Positions 59,608 through 63,802 of a DNA stretch of 63,802 nucleotides are shown one piece after another; positions within the stretch are counted from its first letter, which is position 1; each line of letters begins with the position of its first letter. Source of the stretch: Nocardia xishanensis NBRC 101358. GTDB taxonomy: Bacteria > Actinomycetota > Actinomycetes > Mycobacteriales > Mycobacteriaceae. The DNA is taken from the NCBI RefSeq assembly GCF_001613365.1, contig NZ_BDCF01000004.1, forward strand, positions 1-63,802. Reading direction: 5' to 3'. The position numbers and the translations under genes are program-made. The notes below the pieces were generated by a model that made no database searches, was not told the DNA's origin, and saw only the letters and a program-made list of their open reading frames with translations.

Positions 59608-60146
59608 TGAGAAACGGGCAACAGCAAGAGTTGGTCCTCGATGTTGCGAACGGTGATATAGGCGTATCACGCGCACTACGCAAATCACTGGAAGCAATTA
59701 AGTCGTCGGTTTCGGATCCGCAGATCCGAAGTGGTCTCGACGATGTTCTCGCGGGTCGATTGGGAATGCGGGAATTTGGGAGATCAGAAATGTTTGCGAA
59801 GTTGTTCGACCAGCGCTCGATGAATCGAATAGACAACCTGATTTCGTCTGTCTCGGACGCTGAGCGAGATAGGCTGGCCGCAGGCGGTGAAACAGTACTC
59901 GACCACCTTCGCAATCAGGCATTCGAGGAATCCACACAGAACGCACGTGCAGAAGCATCTCCGCCGATACCCAAGCCGAAAGCGTCATGGGCTGACCGAT
60001 CGATGGACAACGCCGCTTCGGCCTCTTCTGCGGCGGTGCACCCGGGTACCCGAAAGCCCAACCGTGAACGGGTAGTCGTCCCGGACGAACCCGATGACGA
60101 CGACCTGTACTTCGGTGAGCGCCGGCAACGAGGCTGGCTGGAATGA
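59607..60146 (+). CDS. Hypothetical protein in the type VII cluster
   Basis: The 179-residue soluble protein has a helical N-terminal two-thirds (GVSRALRKSLEAIKSSVSDPQIRSGLDDVLAG; FDQRSMNRIDNLISSVSDAERDRL). A disordered proline/aspartate tail follows, ending PDDDDLYFGERRQRGWLE. No family is recognised. It starts TGATG-overlapped with the previous gene; a GTG at 59604 is an alternative start. It is coupled by ATGA to the following membrane gene. Context suggests an accessory or effector-associated protein. Confidence 0.68.
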   Translation: MRNGQQQELVLDVANGDIGVSRALRKSLEAIKSSVSDPQIRSGLDDVLAGRLGMREFGRSEMFAKLFDQRSMNRIDNLISSVSDAERDRLAAGGETVLDHLRNQAFEESTQNARAEASPPIPKPKASWADRSMDNAASASSAAVHPGTRKPNRERVVVPDEPDDDDLYFGERRQRGWLE

Positions 60147-60778
60147 TGGCTCGATACCCGGATGCGGATGTGGTGCCTGTCGTGGTCCCCGTGGTGGCCA
60201 CAACTCGACCTCCGTCGAAGGGGTGGCGAGATTCGGGCATTAGATTCGAGGTGGAGCTTTGCGGCCCCCTGCCGGATGTATGTAGCAGGCATGGCCTTCC
60301 CGCGATCGATCGCCGCTCCGAAGTGATTCATTTTCACGAGGGATCCCAGGGGCGGGAACAGCTCACGCCGAACTCGACGTTTCGCACCTTGGCTTGCAAG
60401 ATGTTCAGCTTCGGGTCCAACCGTCTCGAGATCAATACCTGCCTTCGTGGTGAATGGCCGGTATGCCGCCGCTGCCTCCAGTCGTCTCGCAGATTTCGGA
60501 AGATTGGCCGAAGTATCATTATTGCCGGGCTAATTTGTATTGCAGGACTGATAATAGCCAGAATTCTCGGGCTGCCGAGTGTTGTTATGGTTTCCTTGGC
60601 AGTCGCGGTATTTCCGGTCTGGATTCCTGCAGGTCTTTTGGCGGCTTCTATGCTCCATCGTCGGGCAAATACCTTCATTTGGTTTCGTCCGATAGTGGCA
60701 GAGGATACTGTTGTTGTCGAGGCGCATCCGAGATTTGCTGCCGCGATGGCCAGCTCTACCAACGATGGTATCGCCTAG
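60143..60778 (+). CDS. Membrane protein with CxxC motif in the type VII cluster
   Basis: The 211-residue protein has an N-terminal soluble part with GWRDSGIRFEVELCGPLPDVCSRHGLPA and RGEWPVCRRCLQSSRRF (CRRC near 110). Two adjacent transmembrane helices (SIIIAGLICIAGLIIARILGLP and VVMVSLAVAVFPVWIPAGLLAASML) and a short cytoplasmic tail follow. The His/Cys content suggests metal binding. Not recognised. It is the last gene of the coupled run; a truncated transposase gene follows after 36 bp. Confidence 0.65.
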   Translation: MMARYPDADVVPVVVPVVATTRPPSKGWRDSGIRFEVELCGPLPDVCSRHGLPAIDRRSEVIHFHEGSQGREQLTPNSTFRTLACKMFSFGSNRLEINTCLRGEWPVCRRCLQSSRRFRKIGRSIIIAGLICIAGLIIARILGLPSVVMVSLAVAVFPVWIPAGLLAASMLHRRANTFIWFRPIVAEDTVVVEAHPRFAAAMASSTNDGIA

Positions 60779-60799
60779 TACTCCAGCCGCAGTTCGTGA

Positions 60800-62136
60800 G
60801 TTTGTTTGGGTAGCATGCGGTTTCGTGCGGGCTCGCAGCCTAGCAGCGCTGGCGCTGAGCGGTTCGGCTTGGCGATGGCGGGTCGTGCCGGTGCGCGACT
60901 GGCGAGCCGATTGGGGCTGCTTGCCAGCCGGGACACGCTGATCCGGCTGGTCCGCCGGTTACCGGACCCGCCGCTTGGCTCGGTCACGGTGCTGGGTGTC
61001 GACGATTTCGCTGTCCGCCGGGGCCACCGTTACGGGACGGTCATGGTCGATCTCGACACGCGTAGACCAATCGACCTGATCGATGGCCGGGACGGTGATG
61101 CCCTGGCTGCCTGGCTCCGCGCCAGGCCTCGGCCGCAGATCATTTGCCGGGACCGGGCTGGCGGTTATGCCGAGGGCGCAGGGCAGGGAGCCCCGAACGC
61201 TCTGCAGGTCGCCGACCGGTTCCATCTGTGGCAGAACCTCGGCCAGGCCGTGGAGAAGGATCTCTCGGCGATTCGCCGTGACCTTGCCTCGTCCCTGGCC
61301 GCGGAGGTTGCCTCTCAGCCGTCCGGCCAGGCGCCTGCGGTAGTCAATCATGTTGAACTGAGGGTGGTTAGGCGGTTCCGGCACCATCACGCCGCGGTTC
61401 ACCGGCTGCTGCAGCAGGGCCTGAGCAAGGCCGCGATCGGTCGTGAGCTGGGCCTGCATCCAGCGACGGTGAGGAAGTTCGCCGATGCTGCGACCGTCGA
61501 TCCGCTGATCGCCAAGAACCAACAGCGCTCGAGCATCCTGGACGGATACTACGAGCACCTGCACCGGCGCTGGAATGACGGCATCCGCAACGGCGCCCAG
61601 CTGACCCGCGAGATCGCCGAACTGGGATATCCCGGCACCGAGCAGCAGGTTCAACGCTATCTGCGCCGATTCCGCACCAGGACCGGCCATATGCCGGTCC
61701 CCACGCCACGACCGCCGTCGGTCCGCGACATGACCCGGTGGATTATGACCGATCCCGCTGACCTCACCACCGACGACAGCACCAGCCTGCGCCGGCTCGG
61801 CAAGCGCAGCAAAGACCTGAGCCGTCTGGCGAACCATGTCGAGGACTTCGCGGTCATGATGACTCGGCTCGAGGGCCACCGCCTCGAAGAATGGATCACC
61901 GTCGTCGAGAAGGACGCACTGACCGCGATCGCCTCATTCGCCCGCAACCTGCGCCGCGACATCGACGCCGTCCGCAACGGTCTGACGCTGCCCTACAGTT
62001 CCGGCCCTGTCGAAGGCCATGTCAACCGCATCAAAATGATCAAGCGCCAGATGTTCGGCCGGGCAAACCTCGACCTGCTTCGCAAACGCGTACTTCTGCA
62101 AGCGAACTGAGTATCACGAAGAGTGCGCCAGAGCCA
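60800..62136 (+). mobile_element. Partial ISL3-type insertion sequence
   Basis: The transposase remnant plus the right end, where TCACGAAGAGTGCGCCAGAG (about 62114-62133) resembles the ISL3 terminal repeat with its GCCAGAG core. The matching left end is not found near 60780-60815, so the left boundary is approximate. It separates the coupled type VII genes from a further type VII-like gene. Confidence 0.65.
60815..62110 (+). pseudogene. ISL3-family transposase, 5'-truncated
   Basis: The frame of about 432 codons has an intact DDE core: VTVLGVDDFAVRRGHRYGTV (near 52), ICRDRAGGYAEGAGQGAPNALQVADRFHLWQNL (near 110-140) and the terminal GPVEGHVNRIKMIKRQMFGRANLDLLRKRVLL with the Glu. The family's N-terminal zinc-finger domain (roughly 100-130 residues) is absent; homology starts abruptly near AMAGRAGARLASRLG. 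No left inverted repeat is found, so the element lost its left end. It is probably not autonomous. Confidence 0.82.
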
Positions 62137-62305
62137 AGATCCGGGATGGTCAGGTCGCCAACCGACCGTGTTGGATCATAATGTGGCCGAGTTGGATTCG
62201 TTGGTTGCCAGGATTGGTTGCCGGTTCAACCGGCTCCAGCCTCGGTGACCCGGCTGCGGTTGTCCCGGGTCAGCATGTGCGCAGCGTTTGTCTCGGAGGG
62301 ATGGA

Positions 62306-63427
62306 ATGGTCGACTTCACTGTTGATGTGTCGAAGCTGTCCGGCTTCACACTGGATCTCCAGGATATCGGCGCCAATTTCACCGAGAACGCGGGCCGATT
62401 GCTACCGGGTTTAGCACTACCAGCCGGAACATCCGGACAGCTGGCACAGCTGTCGCTGCCGATCCAGAAGCTGCAGACCACACTGTCCGGCGACCATCAG
62501 AAGAACACGAGCGCCCTCGGCACGCTGGGTTCCGGACTGGGGACCGCGGTCACCGCGTACAAAAATTCCGATGAGCAGCACGCTGTCTCGATCAACCAGG
62601 CCGCGGCGACCATGACCGACGGGCAGGGTGTCGCGGCGACAAACCCGGCCGGGGACATTCGCCGATTCACCGGCCTGCAGCAGCCCAGCCTGCAGAACGC
62701 GGAGGAAGCCCAGTACACGGTCCGCCAGGTCGTCACCGGCTGCGTCGAGCTGCTCACCTCCTACGACGAGCCGCTGGGCCGGACCATCGGCATCAAGCCC
62801 GTCGCCGATTACCTGGCGCCGGTGGAAGCGGACTGGGAGGCGCTGCGGGGAGTGGGTAAGCGGATCGGCCTGCTCGGCATCAACGACTTCGCTCACTCGC
62901 AGAACCTGTTCGCGGGCACCGGCTGGATACAGGCTGACTGGACCGGTGCAGCCGCGACCGCGTTCGGAGCTACCGCGACCACCCTCGGACAGTCGTTCGA
63001 CACCCGCAGCATCGATCTCGACGCGGTCTCCAAGATCGTCGAGAACGGCGCGTTACTGCTCGAACGGCTCGTCTACAACCAGGCCGCAGACCTGGCGGGC
63101 TCCCTCACGAAGCGCATGACTTTCGCCAATTTCACGCTCCCCCTGGCCAGTTGGGCGCAGCTGATCGACCAGCCGATGGACGAGCCGACCAAATCTCAGA
63201 TCACCTCCGCCGTCGACGCGCTGAAGAAGTCGGCCGCGACTCGCCAGGACGCGATAACGACCACGATCCAGCGGATCTCCGGCGCTCTGGGCTACGAGTC
63301 CGGCCGGACCGCCCCGGTCTACAGCGCGAGCGAATTCGAACTCCCGGAGAAGGTGATCGTCGACCTGGGTACCATTCGGTACAGATATGGCGACAACGTG
63401 TGGTTCGAACACGCCGTCTCCGTCTGA
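62306..63427 (+). CDS. Large type VII (EspC/WXG-like) substrate protein
   Basis: The 373-residue protein has an EspC-like N-terminal helical region (VDVSKLSGFTLDLQDIGANFTENAGRLLPG; TSALGTLGSGLGTAVTAYKNSDEQHAVSI) with a YxxxD signal as YKNSD (near 91-95). A second helical region with a WxG-type WIQADWTGAAATAFGATATTLG (near 210-231) follows, then a long helical C-terminus with no recognised toxin motif. GGAGGG precedes the ATG at 62306. It may be a secreted effector or a two-domain pseudo-pair. The 169 bp before it, after the IS end, show no gene. Confidence 0.72.
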   Translation: MVDFTVDVSKLSGFTLDLQDIGANFTENAGRLLPGLALPAGTSGQLAQLSLPIQKLQTTLSGDHQKNTSALGTLGSGLGTAVTAYKNSDEQHAVSINQAAATMTDGQGVAATNPAGDIRRFTGLQQPSLQNAEEAQYTVRQVVTGCVELLTSYDEPLGRTIGIKPVADYLAPVEADWEALRGVGKRIGLLGINDFAHSQNLFAGTGWIQADWTGAAATAFGATATTLGQSFDTRSIDLDAVSKIVENGALLLERLVYNQAADLAGSLTKRMTFANFTLPLASWAQLIDQPMDEPTKSQITSAVDALKKSAATRQDAITTTIQRISGALGYESGRTAPVYSASEFELPEKVIVDLGTIRYRYGDNVWFEHAVSV

Positions 63428-63446
63428 CCCGGCTACTCCGGTCAGG

Positions 63447-63802
63447 TCAGTCGGGCGCGAAGCCGTTGATCTCGAATGAGATCACGACAGCGGCGACTGC
63501 GGCGGCGCCGAGGACGAACGTCACCGTAGACGCCAGTGCCAAAACCCGGATGCGCCGCCACCAGGACAATCCCAATCCGGCGGGAATCGCGACGAGCGCC
63601 GGAACCATCCACGTTATCCAATACCACGGCGAGATCGGTTCCGTGTCGCCTCGGTATTTCTTGGGAGTCGCCGTGGGCTCGGGCACGTCGAAGACGTTCT
63701 GCAGCAGCACGACCAAGGGGAAATAGGCGATCACCGCAAGTAAGCCGCCGATGATGACTCCGAAGATCGCCGGGACCAGTACATCATCGGTCCTGCTGTT
63801 CC
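63447..63802 (-). CDS. Polytopic membrane protein, cut by the right window edge
   Basis: The frame is open to the edge (at least 118 residues). It shows three hydrophobic helices (VPAIFGVIIGGLLAVIAYFP, ITWMVPALVAIPAGLGLS, VLALASTVTFVLGAAAVAAVVISF) separated by short loops, one with DVPEPTATPKKYRGD. No motif identifies the family. It is convergent with the type VII-like gene. A GTG at 63734 could start a shorter version, but the continuous upstream helix argues that the gene begins beyond the window. Confidence 0.6.
   Translation of the reverse strand, partial: NSRTDDVLVPAIFGVIIGGLLAVIAYFPLVVLLQNVFDVPEPTATPKKYRGDTEPISPWYWITWMVPALVAIPAGLGLSWWRRIRVLALASTVTFVLGAAAVAAVVISFEINGFAPD

Noticed and set aside
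1..63802. tRNA, rRNA, CRISPR array, prophage or integrative element
   Set aside because: I saw no cloverleaf-like stem series, spaced direct repeats, integrase, phage structural genes or attachment duplications. The only mobile DNA supported is the ISL3 remnant.

Overview
The window is chromosomal DNA of a high-GC actinomycete of the order Mycobacteriales, most likely Nocardia or a close relative. This rests on the gene content: 3-ketosteroid degradation genes (KshA/KshB, KstD and HsaA/B/C/D homologues), a mycothiol-era DinB/DUF664 protein, an acyl-ACP desaturase, a secreted PtpB-type phosphatase and type VII (ESX) substrate-like proteins. I see no rRNA, tRNA, CRISPR array or intact prophage. 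The species is an inference.

Layout. (1) 1-3.9 kb, minus strand: a cut-off DinB gene, then hsaD- and hsaA-like genes and a KstD-like flavoprotein. (2) 4.1-7.5 kb, plus strand: a fusion of an epimerase-like domain with a PEP-utilising mobile (phosphohistidine) domain, followed by a secreted tyrosine phosphatase. (3) 7.5-11.5 kb, minus strand: small genes, an acyl-ACP desaturase, an RDD protein, a GNAT and a PucR-like gene remnant. (4) 11.6-23.1 kb, mostly minus strand: a sugar region with pentitol dehydrogenase and xylulokinase, then GH172 (DUF2961), thioredoxin, an FGGY kinase, an L-fucose/D-arabinose-type isomerase, a beta-propeller glycosidase, a tyrosine phosphatase and a PPDK-like protein that lacks the PEP-binding barrel. 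Tandem operator-like repeats lie upstream of the PPDK-like gene. (5) 23.3-25.6 kb: a DrrC-like UvrA paralogue with a perfect 10-bp inverted repeat at its start. (6) 26.3-39.8 kb: two short-chain dehydrogenases (SDRs), KstD and a third SDR on the minus strand. A plus-strand set follows (LLM monooxygenase, SDR, HSL esterase, VOC protein, TRAP permease, TAXI binding protein), then an IclR regulator divergent from an SDR plus DapB-like pair. (7) 39.8-50.3 kb: hydrolases, a TetR regulator with a clear operator, VOC proteins, an aminotransferase, a secreted beta-propeller, SnoaL-like proteins and an MFS transporter. (8) 50.4-57.7 kb: a tight steroid-ring operon, hsaB-kshA-small CxxC protein-kshB-hsaC-LLM-ADH, divergent from an IclR regulator. 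(9) 58.5-63.8 kb: AT-richer type VII substrate-like genes, one frameshifted, next to a 5'-truncated ISL3 transposase.

How the genes fit together. HsaA, B, C and D homologues together with KshA/KshB and KstD would take a 3-ketosteroid through ring opening and A-ring cleavage, but they are split into two blocks about 50 kb apart. The sugar block is consistent with hydrolysis of furanosides (GH172 includes exo-D-arabinofuranosidases and alpha-D-fructofuranosidases), isomerisation of D-arabinose to D-ribulose, and phosphorylation into the pentose phosphate pathway. The nearby pentitol dehydrogenase and xylulokinase would feed the same pathway. This D-arabinan/D-arabinose scavenging reading is an inference and is the most interesting metabolic hypothesis here. 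A second pattern is that both PEP-mobile-domain proteins are followed immediately by an HCxAGKDRTG tyrosine phosphatase.
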